NCBI RefSeq assembly: GCF_020682705.1
Contig: NZ_JAGTTN010000004.1
Coordinates: 62,001 to 126,000, forward strand
Source of the DNA: Microbacterium allomyrinae
GTDB taxonomy: Bacteria; Actinomycetota; Actinomycetes; Actinomycetales; Microbacteriaceae
Reading direction: 5' to 3'
Length of the DNA stretch: 64,000 nt
The notes under the pieces were generated by a model. That model saw only the letters and a list, made by a program, of their open reading frames with translations. It was not told where the DNA came from and did not search any database. The position numbers were made by a program, and so were the translations under genes. Every line of letters starts with the position of its first letter. Position 1 is the first letter of the stretch. Below are positions 16,636 to 24,400 of the stretch, piece by piece.

Positions 16636-17568
16636 GTGCAGCGCATCCAGTACCACAGGTACGGCGGACCGGAGGTGTTGCGGCTGGAAGACGTCGAGCC
16701 GCGTGGGCCGGGGCCTGGCGAGGTGCTCGTCCGCGTCCATGCCGCGTCTGCCAACCCGATGGACTGGAAGATCCGCGACGGGATGATGCCGGCGGTGACT
16801 GGCCGGACGTTTCCTCGCGGGTTCGGCACGGACTTCGCAGGCGTGATCGAAGCGGTCGGAACGAACGTCACCCGTCTGGGAGTCGGCGACGAAGTGCTGG
16901 GCGGTACGACTCTCCAAGGCCCAGGGGCCTTCGCTGCGGCGGTCGTGGCTGAGCAGGCACGAGTGGTGAAGAAGCCCTCAACTCTCTCCTTCGAACAGGC
17001 CGCGGCGATCCCCACGGTCGGTGTCACCGCCTTCCAAGCGATCATCCGAGAAGGCATGGTGAACGCAGGACAGGCGGTGTTCATCCACGGCTGTCTCGGT
17101 GGCGTCGGCCGGGCTGCGGTTCAGTTCGCGCGGTCCCGAGGAGCGTCGGTTGCCGGGAGCTGCCGTCCCGTCGACACCGAGGAAGCTCGAGCACTAGGAA
17201 TCGACCCGATCGTGCGGTTCGACTTCGACCCCGACAGCCTGACCGGAGGATTCGACCTTGTCCTCGACACCGCGGGCACGCTCTCAGCGAAAACAGCGGG
17301 AACCATCGTGAAGCGCGGAGGTCGCATCCTCGATATCAACCCCACCCCCGCGAAGTTCGCCCGCGCCGCGGTCCCCGGCGAGTATCGGGTGATGGTCGCC
17401 CAGGCTGTCACCGCCGATCTCGAAGCCGTCGCAGAAGCAGCGGGTCAGGGGGCGCTCCAGGTGCCGATCGGCCGCATCGTCTCTTTGTCGGAAGCGATCA
17501 CGGCGCTGACAGAGCTCGAAGTCAGCCACTTCCCCAGGAACGGGAAGCTCATCGCTGTTCCCGACTGA
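16636..17568 (+). CDS. Zinc-independent alcohol dehydrogenase/quinone oxidoreductase-like protein
   Basis: This 310-residue MDR-superfamily protein has an N-terminal GroES-like domain (GPGEVLVRVHAASANPMDWK, GTDFAGVIEAVG) and a Rossmann domain with GCLGGVGRAAVQFARSRGA near residue 155. The structural zinc Cys cluster is absent, as in quinone oxidoreductases. It starts at GTG (16636), two bases after the SDR stop. It probably reduces a quinone or enone with NADPH. The SDR partner and TetR control point to one inducible detoxification unit. Confidence 0.82.
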   Translation: MQRIQYHRYGGPEVLRLEDVEPRGPGPGEVLVRVHAASANPMDWKIRDGMMPAVTGRTFPRGFGTDFAGVIEAVGTNVTRLGVGDEVLGGTTLQGPGAFAAAVVAEQARVVKKPSTLSFEQAAAIPTVGVTAFQAIIREGMVNAGQAVFIHGCLGGVGRAAVQFARSRGASVAGSCRPVDTEEARALGIDPIVRFDFDPDSLTGGFDLVLDTAGTLSAKTAGTIVKRGGRILDINPTPAKFARAAVPGEYRVMVAQAVTADLEAVAEAAGQGALQVPIGRIVSLSEAITALTELEVSHFPRNGKLIAVPD

Positions 17569-17603
17569 GAACGCCGGGTCGCCCGCCGATCATCACCAAT
17601 CAC

Positions 17604-17900
17604 ATGGTCAGGCGGCACGAGACGGCAACCATTGCGAGCGCTGGCCTCGTTGGCCTTGGCGGCTTCACCGCCGCGTGCGGTGTGGGTGGGCCGGTCGCCA
17701 TTGCAGCGTGTTCGCTTGCGGCCGCCGCGCTCGGGGCCACCGCGGTCTACGCTGACGACAACGGGCAGTGTGTGGGACTGTCGTTCTGGGGTGTTGCGCC
17801 CTATGCAGGGGAAACCCCTTCCTGCACAACGGTGCAGACTGCAACTGACGAGAGGAGAACCCCATGCTTCGCGGAAGCCCCTTTCGCACGTACTACGTGA
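17604..17900 (+). CDS. Small Ala/Gly-rich membrane or secreted protein, possibly truncated
   Basis: The 98-residue reading frame has a hydrophobic region at residues 14-50 with two cysteines (AACGVGGPVAIAACSLA), then VYADDNGQCVGLSFWGV, another Cys and a hydrophilic end. The pattern hydrophobic stretch / YADDNGQC / C resembles a class of short actinobacterial exported proteins I cannot name. The last 37 bases overlap the next gene, which has a far better ribosome site, so the real gene may have lost its natural end, or its start may lie elsewhere. No clear ribosome site precedes the ATG. Confidence 0.4.
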   Translation: MVRRHETATIASAGLVGLGGFTAACGVGGPVAIAACSLAAAALGATAVYADDNGQCVGLSFWGVAPYAGETPSCTTVQTATDERRTPCFAEAPFARTT

Positions 17901-18058
17901 CCGTCGTCGTGGTCGCAGTTCTGAGCATCATTGTCGGGATGCTCGTGGCGAACCTCACCGGACAGTACGTCGGTGCCTTCCTCGCTCAAGTCCTCAGCGC
18001 GGGCCTACTTGGCGCCTGGTACGTAAGCATCAAGAAGCGCGCCGGCGCGAAAAGGTAG
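17864..18058 (+). CDS. Small two-helix membrane protein
   Basis: This 64-residue protein has hydrophobic segments at residues 10-30 (YVTVVVVAVLSIIVGMLV) and 36-54 (VGAFLAQVLSAGLLGAWYV) and a basic C-terminus (KKRAGAKR). A strong GAGAGGAGA ribosome site lies at the correct distance. It overlaps the preceding small frame and is followed by a hairpin. The pairing suggests a co-expressed two-gene unit, perhaps a small secreted protein with a membrane immunity or partner protein. That role is speculation. Confidence 0.6.
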   Translation: MLRGSPFRTYYVTVVVVAVLSIIVGMLVANLTGQYVGAFLAQVLSAGLLGAWYVSIKKRAGAKR

Positions 18059-18073
18059 CCGCCGCATCCATCA

Positions 18074-18105
18074 CAAGGGCTCTGGGCGTATGTCCGGAGC
18101 CCTTG
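18074..18105 (+). terminator. Hairpin after the small membrane gene
   Basis: CAAGGGCTC (18074-18082) pairs perfectly with GAGCCCTTG (18097-18105) around a 14-base loop, 16 bases after the stop codon. The T tract is weak, so termination efficiency is uncertain. Confidence 0.6.
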
Positions 18106-18726
18106 TCGCTGGCACTGCATCGCCTCGGTGCGGCTTCGCAGGGCTCAGGAGACAGGACGCAATCGGCGACGGGTGGGGCGGTGCCGCGAGGAGCGCCCGG
18201 ACCGCAGCGGAGCGAGTACCTGACGCACCGCCGTGGAGCCGCCCCACCACGACGAGCCGGCCGGAGGCCGGCCCTGAACGACTAAGGAAAGTTCTCACCC
18301 ATCGCCTTGATCGAGTCAGGGTCACACAGCTAGCCAGGCGATCACCGCCACGACGACCGCCACAGGCGTCGACGTATCTCTCGCGCGGGTGGGCGCTCGT
18401 CACTCACGGCCGATCTCGATGGCGAAGCGCCCGATGCTCTCATCGCATCGCTCGGCATGACGGAAGCTGGACAAGTCGTCGCCGTCGCGTCACTCGCCGT
18501 GTGCCATCGTCCCTCAGGTTGCTGGACAAATTCGGCAACGGCGCGATGGCGAATAGCGAGGAGCCGAGGTCATCGATCTTGAGGGCTGCAACTGGCAAAT
18601 GATTGGTGCCTCGAACACCCGTTGAAGCCACGCAGTCGTCACCGGGAGATGTCCGGCGCGGAGTGCAGCCGCTCCGGGTAGATCTCCGCCAACGCGCCAG
18701 GCAAGCGGAGGCTCGCGAGCCCCGCC
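18106..18726. other. Gene-poor stretch with a dispersed repeat and possible gene remnants
   Basis: No reading frame here looks like a real gene. It contains repeat copy 1 at 18181-18298. A short coding-like frame at about 18395-18510 (ADLDGEAPDALIASLG, then GQVVAVASLAV) breaks off in its frame. Another frame continues with LLDKFGNGAMANSEEP near 18525-18570. These could be fragments of one decayed gene split by a frameshift, but I cannot identify it. Confidence 0.4.
18181..18298 (+). repeat. Dispersed repeat, copy 1
   Basis: This is similar along its whole length to 21474-21579, in the same orientation. A 29-base core at 18188-18216 is identical to 21482-21510. A GC-rich palindrome (GCCGGCC..GGCCGGC) follows, and both copies end in a shared CTGAACGA(C/G)TAA-like block plus GAAAGTTCTCAC. 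One frame through both copies ends in a PALND/PALNE tail before TAA. It is probably a genomic repeat family; whether it is coding, regulatory or mobile is unknown. Confidence 0.7.
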
Positions 18727-19302
18727 CTATTCGTTGCTTGGCCAGGATGTTGCGGGACGCTCATCCGTATGGAGTAGACCTGCGAAGGTCAGGTCGTACG
18801 TCCGTCCGAGGCGGAACGCAGCCTGCCGTCTCTGTCCTTCCCAAGCGAAGCCGAGCTTCTGCGCAACACGCGCGGACGCAACATTCGTCGTGAGTGCCTC
18901 CCACCCGAGGCGATGTAGCCCCAGGCCGAGCGGTACAAGTGCGAAGGCGTACTCGACAACTCGTTCCGCGGCCTCAGTCATAACGCCTCGACCGCGTGTC
19001 TCGGACTCGATCCAGTAGCCCAACTCAGCTATGCCATCGCTAACACCCGAGAGCGACACGATTCCGAGAAGACGGGGGTCGTGTCGCTCGTAGATTCCCC
19101 AGGTGAGAGTGGACCCGTCTGCCCAGCCAGCTGGAACCATGTCGGCGACGAAGCCGCGTGCATGCTCAATCTCATAGGGGTGCGGCACCATGGTGAACTC
19201 CGCGATCACGGAGTCTTTGCAGATCTCGGCAACGCGTGGGATGTCGGCTTCTGAGGGGCAACGAAGGGTTAAGCGTGCGGTCATGAGTTCCACGAGTTCC
19301 AC
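18727..19302 (-). CDS. GNAT acetyltransferase, RimJ/RimL-like
   Basis: This 191-residue GNAT protein begins with the RimJ-like TARLTLRCPSEADIPRVAEI. It continues with WGIYERHDPRLLGIVSL, then ELGYWIESETRGRGVMTEAA, which is motif A binding the acetyl-CoA pyrophosphate. HRLGWEALTTNVASARVAQKLGF gives the C-terminal beta-strand and the NxxS motif. It probably acetylates a protein N-terminus or an amino compound. Translation could start at 19302 or at the ATG at 19284. It is the last host-like gene before the tRNA-Phe fragment. Confidence 0.8.
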   Translation of the reverse strand: MELVELMTARLTLRCPSEADIPRVAEICKDSVIAEFTMVPHPYEIEHARGFVADMVPAGWADGSTLTWGIYERHDPRLLGIVSLSGVSDGIAELGYWIESETRGRGVMTEAAERVVEYAFALVPLGLGLHRLGWEALTTNVASARVAQKLGFAWEGQRRQAAFRLGRTYDLTFAGLLHTDERPATSWPSNE

Positions 19303-19443
19303 ACCTGGATCCTAGGGTTTCTGCACATTCGACCGACGGTCGATCAGCGGAGCGTCTGCGGTATCCGATCGGCGAGTTTCGACTAGCCTCGCGCATCCGC
19401 AGAGGGGAGCGGAAACAGCCCCTGACCAGCAAAATTGAAGAAG

Positions 19444-19470
19444 CCCCCGTGCGTAGAAGCCGCACGAGGG
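19444..19470 (-). terminator. Hairpin next to the first tRNA-Phe fragment
   Basis: CCCCCGTGCG (19444-19453) pairs, with one mismatch, with CGCACGAGGG (19461-19470). Read on the minus strand it follows the tRNA 3' end and is followed by CTTCTTCAATTTT, a weak T tract. It is probably the transcription terminator that belonged to the tRNA-Phe gene. Confidence 0.6.
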
Positions 19471-19479
19471 TCCCAGTGA

Positions 19480-19519
19480 CTCCGACGGGCGTCGATCCCG
19501 TGACCTCACGATTTTCAGT
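19480..19519 (-). repeat. Outer attachment-site repeat: 3' part of tRNA-Phe
   Basis: These 40 bases are identical to 24401-24440. On the minus strand they read as the anticodon loop with GAA (ACTGAAAATCGTG), variable loop, T arm (ACGGG/CCCGT) and the start of the acceptor strand of a tRNA-Phe. The D arm and 5' half are absent, so this is a fragment and not a working tRNA. It marks the left boundary of the island and is interpreted as a displaced attachment-site half. Beyond the core the first copy has GGAGTCA where the second has GGAGCCA. Confidence 0.85.
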
Positions 19520-19656
19520 TGGATGCGCCGGGGCAGGGGGCGCTCGTTAGTCGCCGTTTACCGCGTGATTCCGTGAAGTCGTCATGGTTGGTGACGGCTG
19601 GTTGAGGGTGGTTTCAGCGGAGCTACCGGCACAGAACCGGCACAAACGCCGAGCCG
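19520..19656. other. Spacer between attachment repeat and TOPRIM gene
   Basis: These 137 bases have no coding frame of note. Together with 19303-19479, which holds the GNAT gene promoter side and the hairpin, they make a 354-base gene-free interval. A short direct repeat (ACCGGCACAGAACCGGCACA) lies at about 19627-19646. In a typical element an integrase would sit here; none is present. Confidence 0.5.
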
Positions 19657-20229
19657 CTAGATGCGGGCTAGGATCTCGTCGATCTTGTTGAACAGGCGGT
19701 TGAGGCTCGTACTTCTTGTTCGCGCGACGTCTAGGTCCATGCGTTGCGTGAGTCGTGCTTGCATCGTCGACTTCACATACTTTTCAGGAGTGAGCAACGA
19801 CTCAATTGCGTTCTTCCCGCGTTCACTTGAGTTCCAGGCTGCCTTGCCCAGGTCCAGGTGCTCTACAGCGGTGTAGATCCAGTCCTCGAAGTCGCGCTCA
19901 GCAACGATCACGACTACCGGAACTGCAGTCACGGCTTGGGCCCGCGCTAGAAGATCGGGTCCGAGCACGCAGCTTGCGTCCTTGTCTGCGTCGACGAGTA
20001 CCAATACTGCACAGCACCCCGGGCGCGCGGCTGCTAGGACATATCCCTCGAGGCCGCTATTCGCTCGAGTTGCTGACCCCTTCCCTTTCAGGGGGACAGG
20101 TTTGCCTAACAGATCCTCGTAACGTCCTACGGAGTGCAGGTACTTTCGAAGCAGTATCGGGAAAGCTTCTTTGTCTCCCGGGCCCTCTACAACAATTCCA
20201 AGGTGGGCGGCTCCAGGCGGGGCGCTCAT
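19657..20229 (-). CDS. TOPRIM-like DUF4276 protein, partner of the adjacent ATPase
   Basis: This 190-residue protein opens its fold with GIVVEGPGDKEAFPILLRKY, where the Glu is the expected TOPRIM acid. LVLVDADKDAS near residue 77 then supplies the DxD pair, and VVIVAERDFEDWIY follows near residue 110. This matches the DUF4276 family, a TOPRIM-related group. The ATG at 20229 is chosen because it overlaps the ATPase stop as ATGA; an upstream in-frame ATG lies deep inside the ATPase gene. TOPRIM domains beside ABC-type ATPases cleave nucleic acid in OLD, Gabija and PARIS defence. Here the two parts are on separate genes. Confidence 0.75.
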   Translation of the reverse strand: MSAPPGAAHLGIVVEGPGDKEAFPILLRKYLHSVGRYEDLLGKPVPLKGKGSATRANSGLEGYVLAAARPGCCAVLVLVDADKDASCVLGPDLLARAQAVTAVPVVVIVAERDFEDWIYTAVEHLDLGKAAWNSSERGKNAIESLLTPEKYVKSTMQARLTQRMDLDVARTRSTSLNRLFNKIDEILARI

Positions 20230-21440
20230 GCAACTCGATCCGGGTCTAGCGCATCGGCTCGAAGTAGGGCCCCCGGGGTGATCATCCCGGTACGCAGGAC
20301 CGAGCGTGTGTGTTCGCTTACTACAGCGAGCTGAGACTGATCTTGGTCGCTCCACACAACTCGGAGCGAATCAACGGGGACTTCGTCGATGATGTCCGCG
20401 CTGTGGGTCGTGATCAGGACTTGTGTTGCTGACGAAGCGGACTTCAAAATCTCGACCAGGCTCTGCAGCGCCCCGAGATGTATGGCCACTTCTGGTTCTT
20501 CGATCACGATGAGCTGCGGCCGGGTTTTCTGCGTCATCGCGAGCATGATTGCGAAGGCGCGCAACGTACCATCGGACATTTGCTTAGCCAGGAACTTGCG
20601 GTTCCCAGATGGGCTGTGCTGATAAAAGGCAAGCGTCTGCTTGTCGGCGAAGTTCTGTGGTTCGATACGAACGATGCCGGGGACGACTGCTGACAGGTGC
20701 TCAGTGACTCTGGTTCTCTCCTCGTGAGTGAGCGCTTCGAACACACTCGTTGTGTTACCACCTGCTGGGTCGAACTCATCTGTTGATGATGGATCCTGCA
20801 GAGCGCCCACGAGGGCTGGGTTGATCTCGATTGTCTGGATGGACCGAAGCGTGTTCTGAACGACGTAGCTTGCAAAGCTGCCGGTCGATAGAGCGCTTTG
20901 CCCCGGGGCGATGGCTGAGCGAAGATCGTCAGCAGGGCCGGCCAGCCGTTCTGAAGCACTCAAACGTGAACCGTCGCTGTCGAAAGAAACTGACTCGCCG
21001 CGTTCGCCGTAATTGACCATCGCGCGTTCACGCTTCACGCGATAACGCTTCCCGCTCACTGAGCCAAGCGAAATTTCGTAGAACGAAGGGGGTGCGCCCT
21101 CGAACACAAAGTTCAGGCGGATGGCAGGGTCGTTTGGCTTTCCGTTGCTTCGGTGTCGAAGTTGGTCGAACCCGCCGTGTCGTGCCAATGCCACGGGCAG
21201 TCCGTAGGTCGGGATGTCTCGGAGCAAGCGGAAGGCCTTGACGGCGTTTGATTTTCCGCTTGCGTTCGGTCCTACGATTGCCGTGAAATCTGACAACTCA
21301 AGGTGCGCCTTCTTGTAGGAAAGAAAGTTCGTGAGCTCAATTCCGACGATGCGCGGGATGTCCCAGAGCGGAGGAAGGCTGGGGCCATCGTCTACGGTCT
21401 CTTGAACGTCCTCGTCGCTGAACTCTTGAGCTTCGGCCAT
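20226..21440 (-). CDS. AAA/ABC-type ATPase (AAA_21, OLD/RecF-like)
   Basis: This 404-residue protein has all the motifs of an SMC/RecF-type ATPase. FTAIVGPNASGKSNAVKAF near residue 55 is Walker A. LAKQMSDGTLRAFAIMLAM near residue 285 is the signature helix. QLIVIEEPEVAIHLGALQ near residue 310 is Walker B with catalytic Glu. VLITTHSADIIDEVP near residue 345 is the H-loop. The N-terminal IELTNFLSYKKAHLEL is the usual RecF-like first strand. The gene forms an ATGA overlap with the TOPRIM gene, giving a two-gene unit. The likely role is anti-phage sensing with nuclease activation. Confidence 0.82.
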   Translation of the reverse strand: MAEAQEFSDEDVQETVDDGPSLPPLWDIPRIVGIELTNFLSYKKAHLELSDFTAIVGPNASGKSNAVKAFRLLRDIPTYGLPVALARHGGFDQLRHRSNGKPNDPAIRLNFVFEGAPPSFYEISLGSVSGKRYRVKRERAMVNYGERGESVSFDSDGSRLSASERLAGPADDLRSAIAPGQSALSTGSFASYVVQNTLRSIQTIEINPALVGALQDPSSTDEFDPAGGNTTSVFEALTHEERTRVTEHLSAVVPGIVRIEPQNFADKQTLAFYQHSPSGNRKFLAKQMSDGTLRAFAIMLAMTQKTRPQLIVIEEPEVAIHLGALQSLVEILKSASSATQVLITTHSADIIDEVPVDSLRVVWSDQDQSQLAVVSEHTRSVLRTGMITPGALLRADALDPDRVA

Positions 21441-21473
21441 AGGTTGAGGATACGACTTGGACCGGACTCGTCG

Positions 21474-21579
21474 GTGCCGTCGAGGAGCGCCCGGACCGCA
21501 GCGGAGCGAGGACCGGACGCACCGCAGGCGGCGCAGCCGGCCGCTAGGCCGGCCTTGAACGAGTAAAGAAAGTTCTCAC
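21474..21579 (+). repeat. Dispersed repeat, copy 2
   Basis: This is the second copy of the element at 18181-18298, in the same orientation, with the identical 29-base core at 21482-21510. It lies 34 bases upstream of the ATPase start, in the expected promoter region. Copy 1 is outside the island and copy 2 inside, so the repeat is not specific to one element. Confidence 0.7.
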
Positions 21580-22168
21580 AGCTCAGGACTGCGCGCCGAT
21601 ACGGCGATGGGCGTTGTCGCGTGTGCACAGCGGGGCGAATGGTCACGGGACGAACTCGTTGACGCTCTTCTGCGGGGGACTTTGAACCGAGCTACCGGAC
21701 GCGGGGCTTGGCTGACGTCTGGGAAGCGCGCCCGAACAGTTGCGACGCAGTTGTCCATGCCTACACGATCGGGCTGATCGACGAGGAGACCTACAGGCAC
21801 ATAGCTCGCCGGGTTGATGAAAGAGACTCTCGGTCCGAATGAGCTTGAGCGCTAGCGACAACTGTCCATTGTCTGTGAGCACCGCAGGAAGCTCTCCTGG
21901 CGAGTTTTGAAAAACGGGAAGTCGAATCGGGTGGTGGTGCTCGGCGGGTCGAATACGACGTTGTCTTCGCGTCCGAACTCAGCGACGATCGGCGCATCGA
22001 GTTGGATTTCCCGGCACGCGGAAATCGCTACTCCTGCGCGGATTGCGTGTGCGAGACGAAGCGGGCGCTGGGACGCTGGAGCACCCTTTCTGCGGCTGCT
22101 GCCTCGCCGACTGCCCCGGTGTGTTCACCCGACCGCGACAACGACGAGCGTTGGGCTGCAGCTCAGGA
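21580..22168. pseudogene. Decayed region with two coding-like remnants
   Basis: No intact gene is visible. On the plus strand a frame ending at TGA 21840-21842 reads GLADVWEARPNSCDAVV then HAYTIGLIDEETYRHIARRV. It looks like a genuine protein end but has an in-frame stop only 60 codons upstream and no start. A second plus-strand frame, about 21888 to a TAG at 22170, reads VEYDVVFASELSDDRRIEL, DFPARGNRYSCADCVCETK. It also lacks a proper start. Both look like C-terminal remnants of lost genes. Lower GC than the neighbours fits imported, decaying DNA. Confidence 0.4.
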
Positions 22169-22621
22169 TTAGAGTGGCAGGTCGCGGTCGTCGACGACGG
22201 TGCGCATAACGAGGGTGGTGTTGAGGCGTTGCATTCCGGGTAGCGCGCTGAGTTGGTCATCATAGATCCCTTGGAAGTCATCGAGATCGGCCGCGACCAC
22301 CCGCAGAAGATAGTCGGGTTCTCCGAATAGTCGTTGCGCATCGACGACGTTGGGAATTGCTGACACGCCGTCCTCAAACGCACGGATTGAGTCTCGGGTC
22401 GCTTCACGCATGGTGACGAAGACGAGCGTCTGAAAACCAAGCCCCACTGCGTTCGTGTCGATGCTCGCCCGGTATCCAGTGATCACACCTTCCCTCTCAA
22501 GCTCGCGCACTCGGCGATGGCACGGCGACAAGGTGAGTTGGACGCGCTCGGCGAGTTCGGTGAGCGTCTGTCGGCCATCGCGTTGCAGCTCTGCAAGAAT
22601 CTTCCGATCGATTGCGTCCAT
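22169..22621 (-). CDS. Lrp/AsnC family transcriptional regulator
   Basis: This 150-residue protein has an N-terminal HTH (DAIDRKILAELQRDGRQTLT, then LAERVQLTLSPCHRRVRELE). An RAM/ActL ligand domain follows (VFVTMREATRDSIRAFEDGV, then VVDAQRLFGEPDYLLRVVA). Lrp/AsnC proteins sense amino acids. It is divergent from the LysE-type exporter with a 107-base spacer, the common LysG/LysE-like arrangement in which the regulator activates export when an amino acid builds up. The ATG at 22621 opens MDAIDRKIL, the standard family start. Confidence 0.88.
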   Translation of the reverse strand: MDAIDRKILAELQRDGRQTLTELAERVQLTLSPCHRRVRELEREGVITGYRASIDTNAVGLGFQTLVFVTMREATRDSIRAFEDGVSAIPNVVDAQRLFGEPDYLLRVVAADLDDFQGIYDDQLSALPGMQRLNTTLVMRTVVDDRDLPL

Positions 22622-22728
22622 ACGAGTAATTCTTCCACGCTGTCCATCATTCGAGGTGATAGTTAGAAGCACCTTCGCATCAGATTTACCTAGTCTTGCC
22701 GCGTGAGCAGAATCAACGAGGCCATCGC

Positions 22729-23349
22729 GTGAACAGCGGGGCCATCCTCGCGTTCTGGGGCGTCTCTGTGCTGTTTGTGATCACTCCGGGCGCGGACTGG
22801 GCGTATGCGATCACCGCGGGCCTGCACCGCCGCGTGCCCTCGGCGGTGGCGGGAATGCTGACTGGCCACCTGGTCGCGACCCTGATCGTCGCTGCGGGTG
22901 CCGGTGCGGTGGTGATGAGCATCGCCGGAGCGCTCACCGTCCTCACCGTCGCCGGTTCGCTCTACCTCGTCTGGCTCGGCATCGGCACACTCAGACATCC
23001 GTCTGTCGTGCACGCCAGCACCGACGCGGCAGCGGGGCCGGCCTCGCGGTGGTGGTTGAAAGGGTTCGGGGTCAGCGGCCTCAACCCCAAGGTGTTCCTC
23101 CTCTTCCTCGCCGTGCTCCCCCCGTTCACCGACCCGGGCGCCTCGTGGCCGTTGGCGGCTCAGATCAGCGTGCTCGGCTTGGTGCACGTCGCCAGCTGCG
23201 CGATCGTCTACCTCGCGGTCGGCTACGGCGCTCATGCCGTCTTGCGGTCACGGCCCGTCGCCGCCAGGGTGGTCAGCCGGATCTCCGGGATCGCGATGAT
23301 CGGCATCGGCTTGTTCCTGTTCGTCGAGCGGATGCTTCACCTAACGTGA
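22729..23349 (+). CDS. LysE/RhtB family amino-acid exporter
   Basis: This 206-residue membrane protein has six hydrophobic segments. The family start is seen in AFWGVSVLFVITPGADWAYA (the PGAD motif) and the conserved GFGVSGLNPKVFLLFLAVLP near residue 110. It exports an amino acid or related small molecule. A GTG at 22729 is preferred: it sits after AACGAGGCC and directly precedes the conserved start, whereas the frame could also open at a TTG at 22696. The divergent Lrp-type gene is its likely regulator. Confidence 0.85.
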   Translation: MNSGAILAFWGVSVLFVITPGADWAYAITAGLHRRVPSAVAGMLTGHLVATLIVAAGAGAVVMSIAGALTVLTVAGSLYLVWLGIGTLRHPSVVHASTDAAAGPASRWWLKGFGVSGLNPKVFLLFLAVLPPFTDPGASWPLAAQISVLGLVHVASCAIVYLAVGYGAHAVLRSRPVAARVVSRISGIAMIGIGLFLFVERMLHLT

Positions 23350-23366
23350 CCTCGTACGATCCGACC

Positions 23367-24149
23367 ATGCCCGCCTACTTCCGCCGCCTCGACGCAACCC
23401 GATTCGCGGCGACCGATGCGGTGCAGGGTGCGTGGAACACCGACGAACAGCACATCGCTCCCGCGCTCGGACTTCTTACCCATGCCCTCGAACGCGACCG
23501 CCACGAGCGGCAGAGCTCTCCGCTCACGATGTCACGGATCTCGTTCGATATCCTCGGCACCCTGCCGATCGACACGATCGACGTCACCACGCGGGTCATT
23601 CGCGCCGGGCGCACCATCGAGCTCGCCGAGGCTACCCTGCATCACGCTGGCCGCCCGGCCTCTATTGCCCGCGCCTGGTTCGCCCAGAACCATGACACCG
23701 CAGCGATCGCCGGCACCAACCTCCCCGGCCTTCTGGCCGCCGACACCATGCAGGCCTGGTCGCCGTCGCACATCTGGCCCGGCAGATTCGTGACCACGGT
23801 CGATGTGCGTCGTAACGAGGTCGAACCCGGCCGAGCCCAGTTCTGGATGCGGCCACGCTTCCCTCTGCTCGAGGGCGAGACGATTAGTCCAACCGCGCGA
23901 ATGCTGGGACTCGTCGATATCGCCAACGGAATCACTCCCCGCGTTGCGCCTGCGGAGGCCTACTTCCCCAACGTCGACCTCGACGTTCATCTGTTTCGCG
24001 CGCCAGAGAGCGTTTGGATTGGATTCGACACCACTGTCAGCTTCGGACCAGGTGGACACGGTCTCACCCACAGCCTCCTGCACGACGAGCACGGTCCGAT
24101 CGGCGCACTCCTACAGGCCCTCACTGTGCGGCCGCGCTCCACCACATAG
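23367..24149 (+). CDS. Acyl-CoA thioesterase-like protein (TesB/4HBT_3-like)
   Basis: This 260-residue protein matches the thioesterase-like superfamily with two hot-dog halves. The N-terminal half has YFRRLDATRFAATDAVQGAW, HIAPALGLLTHALERD and MSRISFDILGTLPIDTIDVT. The second half has WMRPRFPLLEGETISPTARM then LGLVDIANGI. The VIRAGRTIELAEATL segment matches the family too. It starts 17 bases after the exporter stop and is probably cotranscribed with it. The natural substrate is unknown. Confidence 0.75.
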   Translation: MPAYFRRLDATRFAATDAVQGAWNTDEQHIAPALGLLTHALERDRHERQSSPLTMSRISFDILGTLPIDTIDVTTRVIRAGRTIELAEATLHHAGRPASIARAWFAQNHDTAAIAGTNLPGLLAADTMQAWSPSHIWPGRFVTTVDVRRNEVEPGRAQFWMRPRFPLLEGETISPTARMLGLVDIANGITPRVAPAEAYFPNVDLDVHLFRAPESVWIGFDTTVSFGPGGHGLTHSLLHDEHGPIGALLQALTVRPRSTT

Positions 24150-24336
24150 GTGGCCGCCACGTCGAGAGGTCTCCAACCGAACTCGCCCTCGACCGGCCCC
24201 AGACCGGCCCAAGCTTCATGCTGACGGCGTCTCGTCTCGCCGCGCTCGCTCAATGGACGGGAGCTTCGCTCGCTCAGCGATCCGCCGGAGTAGCCCAGAG
24301 GGCGACGTGGAAACCGCCTCTCACCAGGGAAAAACA

Positions 24337-24371
24337 AAACCCCCACCATGTTAGAAGCTAGGTGGGGGTTT
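24337..24371 (-). terminator. Strong terminator retained from tRNA-Phe
   Basis: AAACCCCCACC (24337-24347) pairs perfectly with GGTGGGGGTTT (24361-24371) around a 13-base loop. On the minus strand it lies just after the tRNA 3' end and is followed by TTTTGTTTTT, an ideal T tract. On the plus strand it can also stop thioesterase transcription. Confidence 0.8.
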
Positions 24372-24400
24372 CTAGGATGACTGTAACGGTCACCTTGTGG

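Noticed and set aside
18090..18602. A 170-codon plus-strand frame
   Set aside because: Arg-rich composition without family features; it runs through the dispersed repeat and lacks a ribosome site.
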